NCBI GenBank assembly: GCA_025024175.1 | Contig: QCXZ01000137.1 | Coordinates: 21,328,001-21,392,000, forward strand | Source: Rhyzopertha dominica | Lineage: Eukaryota > Arthropoda > Insecta > Coleoptera > Bostrichidae | Length of the DNA stretch: 64,000 nt | Direction: 5' to 3' | Shown here: positions 48,945-62,272 of the stretch, piece after piece | How positions within the stretch are numbered: the first letter of the stretch is position 1 | Layout of the letters: the number at the start of each line of letters is the position of its first letter | Notes under the pieces: generated by a model | Told to the model about the DNA's origin: nothing | What the model saw: the letters and a program-made list of their open reading frames with translations, nothing else | Database searches by the model: none | Made by a program: the position numbers and the translations under genes

Positions 48945-51900
48945 CTTAATTCAGTTCGTTTAGGAGTACCGTATCTCTCTAGCCCTTTTCACTGAATTGT
49001 ACTTTGGTTAGTTCTTACATAGTTTCTTCTAAGCTATTTCTGAAGTTTTATTATGTTTTGTTTATAATGACTCATAGTTTGTATTCGTATTTCTTTTGTG
49101 AAGGTTTTTTCTTATTTTTTTTATATCTACTTCCCTTAAAAGACAGTTTCCGTCTCCAAGCGCGCCTCCACCACGCGTCACACCCTGGGTCTGAAGTTAT
49201 GCGCCGTGGTGGTAATTTAAATTGATTTTAATTTAAATAAGCTTGCTTTTCCGATATCCTAATAAATTACAGTCATTACACGCACGAAATATAAAATTCT
49301 TTAGTTAAATAATGGGGATTATGTGCACTTTGGCCACCAAGTCTGGCCTTCGCTGGGTGTTTCTTCTGAAACTCTAATACAGAGTAATCTTATCAGCAAA
49401 TGGGTGAATGATGGTCTGTTGGTTGTGTTATTGGTTTTATAAAGATTTTTGTTTTATTTAACAAAATAGGCAAAATTTACACTTTGTGGCTGGCTCCAGA
49501 AGGCTTTTGGTGGTTTTGGGAGAATAAATAGAATTTAAACCTGAATACAGTAGTAGGTTTCGTTGCTCGTGGTTCCAGGAAAGCTGAACACAAAGAGCTA
49601 GGGGTCCGGCGCGAAAATGTTGAATTTTTGGTTCTGAAAATCTCATTCGTTAATAAACAAATTGTTGCTATTGGGCTGAAAATAACCCCTGATTAATTCG
49701 TTAAAAACGTCTTTTTTACTCTAACCAATGATGTGGTTGTGCTACATCTGAATTCGGAATGATCGTCAGGCCTGTAATTCTTTGAGGAGGTAGGCGTGAC
49801 GTTTATTGAATCGCAACGTTAAAGCTCTATGTTGGAATTCTTCTGCACCCTAGCGTGGAAGAGATCAACCAAGAGAAATTGAGGAAGTGTTCCCAATGTA
49901 ACTCACACAGCCCAAATTTCACTTTGAGATAAAAAATGTTTCTCGGACTTCTGTCTATCTGAAAGGTGACTTGCATTGCCCGTCGTAGCTTTTGCGATTT
50001 ATATCCCTTACCAGAGCTAAGGGAGCTCATTATTCAAAGGTTTGACGTTACAACCTTGGCTATCTGTAAATCATTACTTCAAAACTTCAGAGGATGTTTC
50101 TAACAGTGTGTTGCTGGTGGTGGTGGCCATGTAGGAGGCAATACTTTCAAAATTTAATTTGTATAAAATGACAATTACTACTGAATTCCAAAATTAAAAG
50201 TTTTTTTTGTCTGCTTCTGTTGAGTTGTATAATGCCAAACAATTGCTTAATTGATTTTGCTACACCCTGTGTTGGACATGACGAAAAACACTTTTCAAGC
50301 TCCTTTTGTTTTTCTCTATTATTATCTCCGGCCGTTTCACTTTTTTTATTCAAGTATACGCGTCCGACTGAAATAGTGAATTTTAACTTTACGTTGTAAA
50401 TCTTGCCAACAATGCGGGGTGGTGCAGATGGTGATTCGCCTTCCTCTTCAAAATAGATGTTGCTAAATTAGGGTGTAAGGACCAACAGGTAAAATGCAAA
50501 TACAAAGTTGCACTTTATTGCCGACTAATCATGGTCTGTTTCACTCCGCATTGTTGTCAATATTTACAACTAAAGCCAGAATTCACTATTTCGGTTGGAT
50601 TAGTATACGTCTACTCACGAATGTCCCATCTCTAACTCGTTTTAAGCGGTGCTAGGCAATAGAAACGTCTTGGATGTTTATACATAATTTAATCTTGGGC
50701 TTGTTAGAGAGTCGAGAGCTTTTTATCGCAGAATGAATTGCTTTTTGATGTCCTGTTGCGCGGTGTTTGTCGAAGAAATGATGTGCTTACCGACTAAGTG
50801 CCTACCTACGAAGCTGAAATTGCCAGAATTAATTGGGCAGTTTCGCCATATAATCTTGGCTTTCCAATAAAATCTTAGGCGTTCTCAAATTTCATGCTTT
50901 GCCACACGCAATCTGCATTCAGATTAGAAAATATCAAACGCAGCGTGCCTCATGCATTAAATTATAGTATTTAATTATGCATATTTCATAATGTTCCGTT
51001 TTGTCAGTTCAACTTAATAAAGTTCAGTTATCCGAAGTGAAGAGAAGACTCCGAATAACTGCACTTCTTTTTTAAGTTAAAGTAAACTTTACATCGTTGG
51101 ATCATTCCACCATTGTTATTTCATCTTGGGTGCTCTTTATTAAAGAAAATAAGCGTGCTTTGTATTTTGCTGTGGTTTTATTCATACGGCTAAGGGAGTA
51201 TCAAAGCTCCGAGAACGTGGGCGTGTGATAAAATTGCCCTGGAAATATTTCATTATAGATAAGTTTGACTTCTTAAAAGCTATCGCGTTTCTTATAATAG
51301 GATGTACAGTACTTTCGTCGAAGTTTTCCTTGTGGTAATGGTCTGTATAAAATTAGCCGGGATCGAATATGGCTATTAATGACGTATCTTGGGACTTTTT
51401 ACATAATTTTAGATTACAATCTCATTGATCACCGATAACATATTCGTTCTTGAGGTCTCAAGAGTTTGTGGATTGCTGTTAAGCACGAAAGTAAGATGTA
51501 ACAAATTATAGGAGCTTTCTGGGCATTTAATACATTACTCTTTGAAATTAGGAAATCAAAAAGTGCTTGGCACAGTAAGTGGGACACTTATTTGTCAACA
51601 ACCATTGCTCTATGTTTTTGTGTATATACACGTGCGTGTATATGCATCCTTAATCAATCATGATTACCATTGTTAGAGTTTAAAAATAAATACTATATAG
51701 GGTGTCCGGTAAAACAGTCTAACATGTATGGGAGAGGGGGTGATTACTTACGTCAAAATAGGCAAGTAGTTTTTGTGTACATGTTTGAAAATGTTTTTAA
51801 AGGGAGCTAGAAACTTTTATAGAGGGTTATTTCTTTTCGGTTGTTTTAAGTAACGGGCTCAGACAGATTTACTTCATTTTCCATCCGAGGTAGTTTTTAT

Positions 51901-52578
51901 TTAATCTACCGATGTGGTTTTATTTTTGTAGGAAACACGGCACTTCCGAAAAAAGTAAAAACTATCTTAAACCTTGAATCGACAATTAAATGCGCAGGTC
52001 TTGAAATTTGTCTGTAGTAACTTAACAAATTAACCATATTCCATGAAATTAAAAAAAAACAGCTAATAAGTTTGACATAATTGTGTTTTTTCATCTTTTG
52101 TTTTATTATATATCCTCTGTCTCAGAACTTGTGACAAGGGTAGGGGAGATACGATTTAGATATTTTCAAGTAACAGTTTATTAACAATAATTAACTAAAT
52201 AAACCTGTAAGAAAACAGGTACATAATGTAAATAGTGGACAGGGTAAAGCAAAAGTGTTTGTTGTAACTTATATTATTTCTAGAGGGTTGGCTACTGCTT
52301 GGGCGGTCTCCTGGTCTAGTATTAGGCTGATTTATATTTGACGAACTCTACTGTTTATAGTAAAACTAGCGCTTACGTCACATAGATCGTACAACGCGTA
52401 AATAGCTGAGCTAGGGCCTTCCTACTTGCAGGAAGCGCAGTGAAAAGCAATCCGCGAGAAAAGGTTTTCGCAAACGTTGTTCAAGGTAAAATTTTTGTTC
52501 CTTAAATAGTGAATGAATAAATATAATAATAAAAATGTGTAAGTAATAAATTAGGAGGCTATTAGAACAGATTCTGTT
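48945..52578. other. Presumed intron, nothing recognised
   Basis: Minus-strand open frames at 49458-49646, 49827-50030 and 50147-50353 are short and unidentified. At about 51699 the sequence TATAGGGTGTCCGGTAAAAC looks like one end of an inverted-repeat element, but no matching second end was found. Confidence 0.4.
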
Positions 52579-52744
52579 AAAATGCATGTCTATGCTGTGC
52601 TGTATACACCTCAACCAACTGCAAATAGATCTATTTCGCTGTCATTACAGCTCATCAGTGCAGTTTAGGTCTAGTGTAGACAGCACGGCATAGAACTGGT
52701 TTTGCTTATATACCAAAACAATGGTATGATGTAAGTAAGAATTT
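52579..52744 (+). repeat. Small inverted-repeat element, family A, full copy
   Basis: It starts AAAATGCATGTCTATGCTGT. CTATGCTGTGCTGT.TACAC faces GTGTAGACAGCACGGCATAG about 90 bp later, and the copy continues through TTTTGCTTATATACCAAAAC to TAAGAATTTA. It matches 982-1150 along its whole length. It is noncoding. Confidence 0.8.
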
Positions 52745-53077
52745 AGGATGGCAGTGCCATCTGTCAGCATTACACTGATATGATGACAAAGCCACCTAGC
52801 TGCCTTAACGGGTACTACTTCCTAAAGGAAGTGACCTGTAGCCTGACAAATTGGCATGCAACTGCATACTTCAATTTGACAGCAGGCCCCCGCGGCACTT
52901 TTTGCTAGCGGGCAAGAACCGACATACATTAAAATGCATGTCTATGCTGTGCCGTCTACACCTCAACCAACTGCAGATAGATCTATTTCGCTGTCATTAC
53001 AGCTCATCAGTGCAGCTAGGTGGCTTTGTCATCATGTCAGTGTAATGCTGACAGATGGCATTGCCGTCCTAAATTCT
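52738..53077. mobile_element. Inverted-repeat element with a nested family A copy
   Basis: AGAATTTAGGATGGCAGTGCC, continuing to CCACCTAGCTGCC near 52803, is mirrored at 53013-53077. In between, at 52932-53015, lies a second family A copy that stops where the right arm begins (GTGCAG|CTAGG). The arms are about 66 bp. It is noncoding. Confidence 0.75.
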
Positions 53078-54627
53078 TAGATTTTGTTAATTTAAATTTT
53101 GTTTAGGAACAGTTCAGCTATTGATGTATTAAGCAAAATATGCTAGAATCAGTAATAATGGTCAATAAATATCATTTACAAAAAAGAATAAACATGTGCT
53201 AAAACATTTGTATAATTATGTCTCAGTTATAATTACTTAACGTTTGTTGAATTTATAGCTTGAGCAGGCGGAGTATAAGATAATTTAAGTATTTATGCTT
53301 TACATTGAAATTAAAGCATCCCTAATAGAAAATGTAAAGTGAGATCTTATCAATCAAAGCGCTTTGGGATTAGCAGTGCCTGGGCGTGAAGGAGTTCTTA
53401 CGCATAATTCATTACGTGCATGTAATCCCTTCATAATTTAGCTGTACGTGCAAGCATGCCCAAACGTATATTAAGCCCTTTATCAAACAGGATTATGAAT
53501 AAAATCAGGTTTGCTATGGCCTCGGGGATGAGTAATGGAGAACGGCGTTTATTACAAGCAAAACCTCTGAGGAAATCTTTGAAGGCAGTTTCAAAAGGTT
53601 AACTGCTTTGATTTGCGGACTAGAAAAGGGTAAGAATTTTTGTGGCAAATGAGTCAATGTTAACTCTAGGCTTTTTGGTAAATACGGATTTCATATAGCT
53701 TTACTTTAATTAAAACCTCAAAGCAGCAACCTTTGAAATTTAAATGGAATTTGAGACTTTTAATGCTCGCGGTTAGAAGAGCGGAGATGCGATTGTTATG
53801 AATATGCATAAGGAGCGGTTTTAATGGTATCGTGAATGCTGTAATTGCTGTCGTGCAGTAACGTTCGTGTATCGTAGTAACGGAATAAAGATTTGATATT
53901 TTGTGCTTAAATGTTTGGTTAACAAAAGCATGACGCAGTGAGGTTTTTACGATAATCGTAAAGAAATGCCCCATCGATTCGCCAGTTCTGAAACATTAAT
54001 AACCTTACACTTTCCAGTAGATCGTGTCATCTCTTACTGAAACTAAGTTGGACCAAGTTGTCGATTTCAAAAAGAGTAATAGTTTTTTTAATTTCTTGTT
54101 ATTTGGCGTTGCGGTTATGGTGCTCCTGAGACCTCTATTTAATTCATTTAGCCAAACTGGTTTTGTCGATTATTGGTTTCAACTGTGCATTTTTGGTGGA
54201 GGTGCAGGAGTGATATGTTGTAATTATTAATTTTGGTATATTCGGATTGTCTGGTTTTATAAAGTGTTGTAATGTACCATTTTCAGATAAGTTGGTCATA
54301 TTTTGACATTATTGTAGTAATGCGCGTTACCTGATTCTATAATGTATACAAACTGTATTAGCACTTTATTCTTAAACTTTGTATTGACCTGAGGCTTGAC
54401 TTAATAATAACAGTCTTAATAAATAACAATCAGCTTCAGTTATGAACCGCTGCACTCGTTTCGCCAACAGTTTTACACCAGACTCATTTTACTTAACTAT
54501 ACTTTTCACTTGATGTTTATGGCGCATTCTCTTATCTATGCAAATAAAATAGGCAACAGCAAACACAAAAAACTAGTCGTGTCAAATCACTTCAATATTG
54601 TGTTAAATGATTATTCCATCTTTTTAG
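53078..54627. other. Presumed intron, nothing recognised
   Basis: No supported feature. The open frames at 53666-53974 and 54024-54230 have no family signature. Confidence 0.4.
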
Positions 54628-55642
54628 TAGGGCTGGGCAAAGTATAGATACTTACTCAAAGTACCGATACCTTTGGCGGTATTGAGTATCGATATCACCT
54701 TTTCGTGGTACTCAAGTATCGAAAGTATCAAAAGCATCAAAGTATCGAAGTATCTAAAGAATTCCAAAGTATTTAAAAGTATTGAAAATATTTAAAGGTA
54801 TCGAAAGTATTCAAAAGTATCTGATTTGTCGAAAGTATCAAATGTATTGAAAATATCGAGTATTGCAATAATTTAAAGTATGAGAATAGATATTGCAGCA
54901 TCCAAAGTATCGGCGGTGTTAAAAGTAATGAAAATATTAAAAATTGAAACAATACAAGGTTAAAAAAATACGTATTGAAAAAAGTAGAAGCGTCTAAAAT
55001 ATTGACAGCATCAAACATATTGAAGGTATCGAAATTTCTGATTAATTTAAAGTATAAGATTCGAAATTATTGCAGTATTTAGTGTATTAGCGGTATAAAA
55101 AGTATTGAAAGGCGAAGGTCCTGGCTGGTGGAGCATTCCAAGGGATTTGTTGCTCTGGAGTTAGGAATACAATAATCTAGTGATTCCCCTGTTTCATAAG
55201 TTATAACTGGATCTAACATTTGATACATTGTGCATGCGCCTCAGCATATTCCAAACTATTCCTGTTTCTATAATTTAACCATTGATTTATAGCACCTATA
55301 TGTAGCGAAGCAACTTGATACGCTCGACACTTTCAACACTTCGATATTTTCGATACTTTTAAAATTTCGATACCTTCGATATCCTAAGTACTTTCGATAC
55401 TTTGATACTTCGATACTTTTGATACTTTCGATACTTTTGATACATTCGATACTTTGATACTTTCGATACTTCGATACTTTTGATACTTTCGATACTTTTG
55501 ATACTTTGATACTTTTGATACATTCGATACTTTAGATACTTTAAATACTTCGAGACTTTCGATATTTTTGATATTTCGATACTTTTGAGTAGTATCGATA
55601 CTGCATCGGTATCAAATATGTCTATTGGTATCGCCCACCCTG
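54628..55642. mobile_element. hAT-type fold-back element filled with GTATCGAAA simple repeats
   Basis: The termini TAGGGCTGGGC and GCCCACCCTG (inverted) and flanking octamers CTTTTTAG and CTTGTTAG, differing at one base, fit a hAT element with its 8-bp target duplication. The left half consists of irregular repeats of AGTATCGAAAGTATC type. The right half is the complement (GATACTTTCGATACTTTTGA). A less repetitive core of about 200 bp lies at 55110-55310. There is no transposase. Confidence 0.8.
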
Positions 55643-56013
55643 CTTGTTAGTTGTGCTCTACTGAATTCGTATTTAATCAAATTAAACACGCAGCTAATTA
55701 TACCACTGAAAAATTAGCGAAAAAATTGTGTGAGGATCGTTGTTTTGAAAAGAAAAAAACAANTAAGTCCAGAACAGCAACAAACGAAGGATACTTAGTG
55801 ACTGTTCAACCACTTGTGAGATTAGATCCCCATATTTCAATTTGTCAGATAACGACGGAGGCAGATATTTGCTTTTCATCAGTACACTTTTAAAAAGCAA
55901 TAAATTTCAACTATATAAAATACATTTACACCAATATTTATTGACTGGGAATTATGAGAATTATTTCGCAGCATACTTAGCAGTTGCATGGGAGCTATTT
56001 TACAGAATATAAT

Positions 56014-56430
56014 TGATCAGAAGATAGCCAGGGGCTAAACCTGGAGGCCCGAGTTCGAATCCCGGTGAGAGCAAAGATTTATTTTGTCCCATATTTGCCT
56101 TTGTTCCCATAACCGTCCAATATGTCAACATAATTACAGGCAACAACCTCTATTCGCGAATAATTAAGCGACATTGGGTTAATATAATGTCCTCTGCCGT
56201 CGCAAAAAATCTAGCAGTCTAGCAGGTACCACTAATGTGATTCAACCCTAATCTGGTGGTACTGTTAGAGGGATAGAGGGGTAATAATCAAATTAGATAT
56301 ATTTACACTATTAATAATAACCTCTCACCGAGATTCAACAGACCCTCTTAGCTTAGATAGTAAGAGGGCTAGGGACTAAACGTGGAGGCCCGGGTTCGAA
56401 TCCGGGTGAGAGCAACGATTTATTTTCTGT
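56014..56430 (+). repeat. Pair of tRNA-derived SINE-like units
   Basis: Two related units (about 56014-56100 and 56337-56430) share GGGCTA or GGGACTA, then AAAC.TGGAGGCCCG, a Pol III B-box-like GTTCGAATCC, TGAGAGCAA and GATTTATTTT. The second has a possible A box (TTAGCTTAGATAG). The acceptor stem does not pair properly, so these are not functional tRNA genes. Confidence 0.6.
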
Positions 56431-57559
56431 AATACCCACAAACATCCATAACTGTCAGTGTTTTAAGTGCTTAGTGAGTGAATGTCGTGTTTGAATAGTG
56501 GTTAATCGAATTAGTGGAGTTGTAATAGTGGTGAATTGTACTAGTATTTATTGTATATCAGTAATGGTGTTTAAATAAAGAAAATTAAGTTAGAAATACG
56601 TATTTTTCGATTGCGCACTCGTAACAATAAAGTTACCTTATAAAACAACAGTGAAAATACAAACGCAATAATATAGTAACAAAAAACAATTTTAATAGAA
56701 CGCTCATAGTAAAAAATATACAAATCTAAATTTTCAGGGTCAAAACGTCAGTAGTTTTAATAGCCTGCTCAGTTTGTGACCTCCTGTGTAGATACCCATA
56801 TTTAAGGTCCAGATTGGGCGTTAGTTGTGATACAGTTGACAAGTTTTCGTTAGAGTTCCATCTCCATCAATCCATTTAACAGTCACACAGGTGACTAGCC
56901 GTTTAAGGCTTTTCCTTTTCTATATTGTACTACTTTTATTTGAAATCGTTCGTTGAAATAATAATATATAAATGCATGTGCTTTAGTTCTTTTTACGTCT
57001 TTCTGTATTGTTCAATATCCCCCGGTATTCCGACAATTCGTCTCGGGCCTTAAAACAGCTTTATTACACAGAGTTCGCCGCTTCCACAAAACCAAATTAC
57101 AAATTCCGGTTGCACTAGGGCTTGTTCGACAGTCGTAAAAGTGGTTATTTCCCGGTTGCAGAATGCACCTATCGTGAAAAAGCCGTCGGCTGGTTCACGT
57201 ACTGGCACTTCTCCAGCGAGTTCCGTCCCACCGATGGCTTATTTCCTACGGCTAACGACCAAATCGATCCTCACGTTTATTACCGTCGAAATTCATCGAC
57301 GTTTTTTTTTGCTAGTCGACGGGGTGGAGATTCCAAAATAAAAACTTATACACGCCGGGATGCATTATTGGCTGGCCGAAACACGTTCCGAACTATTCCC
57401 AGTGATTAATGACTTTTTAATGAGTTCAATGCAGAAAATACGGAGGTAGGTTGATAAAAGGAAATGAACGGACATTACGTTTTGATTATTAATCATCGGA
57501 TCACGTACTTATGTGTGACATCCAAAAGCTGGGTGCCCGAAAACAAAAAAAAATGGTTT
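56431..57559. other. Presumed intron, nothing recognised
   Basis: Overlapping open frames at 57122-57409 have no family features that I recognise. They may belong to the LINE that follows. Confidence 0.35.
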
Positions 57560-59905
57560 ACTAGGTTTGTAGTAAAGTTGTGATACCCATAGTTACATAT
57601 GCATCCTTAGTATGATGGCACAAAACCACCAAAAAAGTGGGAGAGACATGCTAAGCAAGCTACTAAAATTCAGATGCTTGGGAATCCCGTGGGCGATGCG
57701 TAAAACGCCTACTGCGGCTATCGAATTGCTGCTGGATCTGCCCCCGTTACACCTTGTTGTAACATCAGAGGCACTGTTGGCAGCTTATAGGCTGAAAATC
57801 GCAGGACATGAAGACATATCCGTTGGAAAAGGAACCAGGAATCATTCATGAGATAAACGGGGATTTTCGGACCTTTTGCGAAACGGCAAAGAAGCGTGTT
57901 CTTATGCTTTCAAGTCCACTTTAATGTTATTTGGTAAGGTATCCCTAGAAGGGAAGTAATGGATCGTTTTGGCGATTTTTGTAAACGGTGAACTGCGGTC
58001 GTGGTGAAGCGGATAGCGTGCTCGCCTACTCTGTTGAAGGTCCCGGGTTCAATCCCCGGTGCAGACAATAACGCTGATTCGTCGAACGCGATGGCAAACC
58101 ACCACGAGTAAATTTGCCTAGTATGCCATCTCAGATAGAGCCGCTCGCAACCGGCAATAAACTGTAGGTTCCGTATGTCTGTGGAAAAATCTGAAAAAGT
58201 ACGCAACGCAGACGTATGCGAGAGGTTGCCTAAGTTCGAAACGGACATGGCACTAGAACAAGAAGCGGTGTATTGAGACTGCAAAAAATGTAGGAGTAAT
58301 GTTTGACATTAATTAAAATTTACACGTTAGGCATATTATTGAAAAGGTTTTGGGAATTTGAAATTAATTTATTATGTTAGAAGGTAACTGGATCGCAAAT
58401 CCGAGATACTTCTCCGGAAAGTTTGGTGCTGTCGCGTTTTAATTATTCTGCGTGTCTGTACGGCCCTTGTCTTTGCAAGGAGGATAGAAGGTGAATTCAG
58501 ATTGTGCAAGATTCGTATCCGTATAATTTTTGAAGTTAGAAGGGGACAGCTTAGATATAACATGTAAACTACGGTTGGTTCCATGGTCCTCTATGTTGAC
58601 AAGACGGTAGCTGTAGGCCGCTTGTATGTATCACAAGATAATACCGAGTAAGACGCCACCATAACTGTCTAACAAAATTCGTTTTAGAGTTGATGTACAC
58701 AATATTAATATTCGTCGAAAAGATTTTTTTTCTATTCTAATTTAGCGGCACTTCTTTTTCGAAAAAGTTATTCATACGATGTCGATAGAGTGTAAAACAG
58801 TATAGGTAGCTGATTAATTAAAGACACTTTCTGCAGATGTATTCAAGCGTGGGTTGAGGCGATTGCTGCTCGCTTGTTTTGACTGATGGGTGTAATAGAG
58901 AATAGAGAAGACCAAGGAAGGGAAGAGGAAAGGGAGATGAAGGGAGGAAGGAATAAATAGGGTGCCTGTCGTTGCTGGCCGCTGGTTGAATGACATATCT
59001 CGTTTGCTTGGTTTCAGACCTTATTTATTGGTTCGATATGCCGGTAGAAACCGATTATGATGTTTGTGACTGCTGTGTCGTAAATGGGAGTGGGAGATCA
59101 GCGCTACTGTTTGCTGATTAGAAGCAGGTCATGAAACTTCGGCAGGGATACACAACATTCGGGAATGCGAACCTAGACAGTCTTGCAACCGTTTTCCAAA
59201 CTGAAGTCGTGACAATCATACCATGTATTAGGGCAATGGTAAAATAAACGGATCGGAATTATAACCGACAGCCAAGCGGCACTGAGAGCCTTATTGGCGA
59301 GCACATCCACACGCTCCTAGGTGTTAAACGAATATCTAGATGCACTTCGTGACTTGGGAACACACAATAGGCTTATTCTGGAGTAGGTCTGTGAGCACCA
59401 AAGGATCGAACACAATTATAGGTCAGAGCTACTAGCAAAACTACGAAACTACTACTAACTGACGGTGCATGGAAAGTCAGAGAATTAAGAAAGAAAATCA
59501 ACTTTAATGGATGGATGTTCTCGGACTGTGATAATGTTCATAGGGAGTTCGTCCCAAGTACAAGCTACAGAGCTGCTACAATTAAGCATGTCTAATCTAA
59601 GAACATTAATTGGACGATTACGGAACACTTTATCTAGGATTGGTATAGCAAATTATGCTACATGTCGGAGTTGCATGGAAGAGGACGACACCACCCTACC
59701 ACATTTTATGTGAATGCCCAGCACCCAGCACTTACGGGGAAAAGACGACGGTTTTTTGGGGAACCATTTGCGGAATCTGATGAGATTTCACAAGCACCCG
59801 TATATTCTAAAATTTATGGGGAATGCAGGACTAATACAGTAACATACTTTTTAGAAGGTACTGAGGGCATAATAGCTTCAGCGCCATACACCATGCAACA
59901 ATAGT
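57560..59905 (+). pseudogene. LINE remnant with RNase H domain
   Basis: Two blocks of a plus-strand non-LTR retrotransposon are visible. The first (57612-57850) reads KFRCLGIPWAMRKTPTAAIE and LLLDLPPLHLVV, the conserved stretch after the reverse-transcriptase core in RNase H-bearing LINEs. The second (about 59150-59900) has an RNase H block (IITDSQAALRALLAST), and then a C-terminal zinc-knuckle-like C..C..EDDTTLPHF and NAQHPALTGKRRRFFGEPF. Frames change many times. Clade (R1, Loa, I or jockey) cannot be decided here. Confidence 0.75.
57991..58068 (+). repeat. tRNA-derived SINE-like unit inside LINE
   Basis: A box TGGTGAAGCGG and B box GGTTCAATCCC have tRNA spacing, with a T stem CCGGG/CCCGG. 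The acceptor arms do not pair beyond about four bases, so it is a tRNA-like SINE head or pseudogene rather than a tRNA gene. Confidence 0.55.
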
Positions 59906-62264
59906 AGGTGCCCGAAATTTTTACACAAACAGCTTTCTTTTGAAAACTCGTTACAAAACAAAACTCTCCAGTAGTGTATGGACATTTTCGACTGGTGGGA
60001 GTGAGGAGAATTCTGGCATGTGCATCTGTATTAATTGATCTTTTATAAATAAATACTTTCTTTTGTGATAATGCAATTTGGTTTTAAAGTTTCAGTCCTG
60101 TCCACACGTCTGGTCCACTAAACAAGAAACATTTTGCTTTAGATCCCGCACCACGCTTTATATGTAGTAATTGCGAATGGTGGCCTCCACGACATGTAGC
60201 TTTATTAAAATGATTTCAACATTTTACAATTGCGTCACAAGTATTATTATACCCACACATTTATTGCTGAAGAACTTGCGCATGACCTTCCCCAAAAATA
60301 TGGGGAATTTCATTGCACCAGTAACGCACATTATACCTATTATCAAGGCCATTTAAAAAAACGTGCATCCATTGCAGCAGCGACTATTCTTTGTATTTCT
60401 TTCATAATTTCCCAGAATTAAGGTTTTCCGTTGACATTATCTTTGTAGGTTTCCTTACACATGAATTATAAGTCCAGCGGCAGTAGAAACGCTTTGCAAG
60501 GAGCTAGTTAATCTGAGTGTAGTCACAAGCTACCCTATTTGCGGCTTTCTTTATTTAATACTTATATGATTGTTTACCAAAACTACTTAATTTCACTTTA
60601 AATGTACATGTCTATCTGGATATTTTAAGAAAACATAAACGCTTCACAATTCACTCCACATTACGAGAACCGAAGACATAATTGCTGCTTTAACTTCCTT
60701 TGAATTTTGGGAGTAATTCCATTAGTAAAATGGTAGCAGTTGAAATAAAATTTGTATATTTTTATAATAGCTTAATTATATGTGATGTTCCACGATTTCA
60801 CAATGCTTCGTCGTAACTTTTTTCTAAATCGCACCTTCTCTGAATTAGACAAGTTGTTTCTAAATTAGGAGTGTAGGCTCAGCTATTAATTTGTTATAGT
60901 ACTGTCAAAGCACGTGTTAATGACATAATGTTAAAGGCGTGTCTTTCTTCTCAATATACATGTGCTTACCTTAGGAACAACATACTTTTATTACATATTG
61001 TATGGCCTAATTAGAAACAATATTATTGTTCATTAAACTCATCAAATTAATAGAACTGTGTTTACCATAAACTTCACCAAAAAACGACAACAATAATAAC
61101 GAAGCCTTGAAAAAGGATGATGAAAATTTTTTTTTTAAATGGGATGAAACAAAAAATAACGTGCTTATCGCTGGCTGCAGGCAATTTTGACTATTACACT
61201 TTGACGGCGAACTTTGTTTTCCATGCCACAGTTCGTTAGGCGAGATTGCACCACAAAGGATTTTTAATTAGTATTTCGAACTTCGCTCCAATGAATAACC
61301 TAATAGCACAGTGAATTAAACACATACACATGTCGAGAGTTTAAAAATAGGATTGTACAGTAATGCCCCCAATAAAAAAGGTAGAATATTCGACTTTTGG
61401 TTCAATTTTAAGTGAAACAGGCGTATTTGATGAAATCATAGCGTTATTGGTATAAAAATTAAAATATGTTAACCATTGGGCTAGTAATGGGCGTTCCTTT
61501 AAGAGTTCCCGAATGTTCTTTTTTTTAATGAAGCTGAAACTAAATAATAAGCAGTGAAATTCTTCATCAGGTACAATTATTTGTGAAATACATAGTGTCT
61601 GACAAATTAGCAGGATACAATGATTTAGTGATTAAGGACAGAATGATCATCAACTATATTGGTAGTGTACTCTTGAGTTCTACATTTAATTTCCTCTTTT
61701 AATTTATTGACTTTTAATATAACTAAACAAAATATAGGTGAGCTATCAACGTTTCCATTTGTTGAGAGAATTTGCCTTTACTGGTGAGAGCTTGACCGTC
61801 TTCATTATAAAAAAGTATGATGCAATGATTTCCCCAGCACAAAAATTGCACCAAACAGTCACCTTGGCAATGCATTTCCACTGCCCGAGATGCGAAAATT
61901 CTGGTGTTCATAATGCGCTTTGTCTCTTACGAATATTTTGTTGCAATAATAAACTCTTCTCTTTACAAGCCTCCAATTAGCAAATTGGCAACATTGTTTT
62001 TATTATCGGCCGACTTTAAATTCCGTTGAATTTGTAAGGGTGGAATGCCAAGTCTGGTCCTAAAATTCGCCATGTTGTGGTCTTGCTACACCTTACTTGT
62101 TGCGAGTATCGTTCCGTGCTCATTTGAAGATTTTCACCGATACTTGGCTGGACCAAACAAGCTTGACTTGTACGTTTTGCTGCTTATACATTTTGGACAG
62201 ACCCTGTGATATCAAACCACACAAGACTTATTTTCAAAATATTTTTTAACAATGTTAATAAATT
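59906..62264. other. Presumed intron, nothing recognised
   Basis: No supported feature. Open frames at 60171-60421 and 61723-61980 are unidentified. Confidence 0.4.
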
Positions 62265-62272
62265 GCTCTAAC

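Noticed and set aside
51699..51740. Full CAGGGT-type element at 51.7 kb
   Set aside because: Only one end is recognisable; no inverted partner was found within reading distance.
56337..56416. Functional tRNA gene
   Set aside because: B box is good, but the acceptor stem does not pair and a diverged related unit lies 320 bp away; SINE-like.
57122..57409. 95-codon frame as a tomosyn or other conserved exon
   Set aside because: No tomosyn WD40 pattern, no splice sites at its edges; two overlapping frames are equally open.
57991..58068. Functional tRNA gene
   Set aside because: A and B boxes present but acceptor arms mismatch; no clear anticodon arm.
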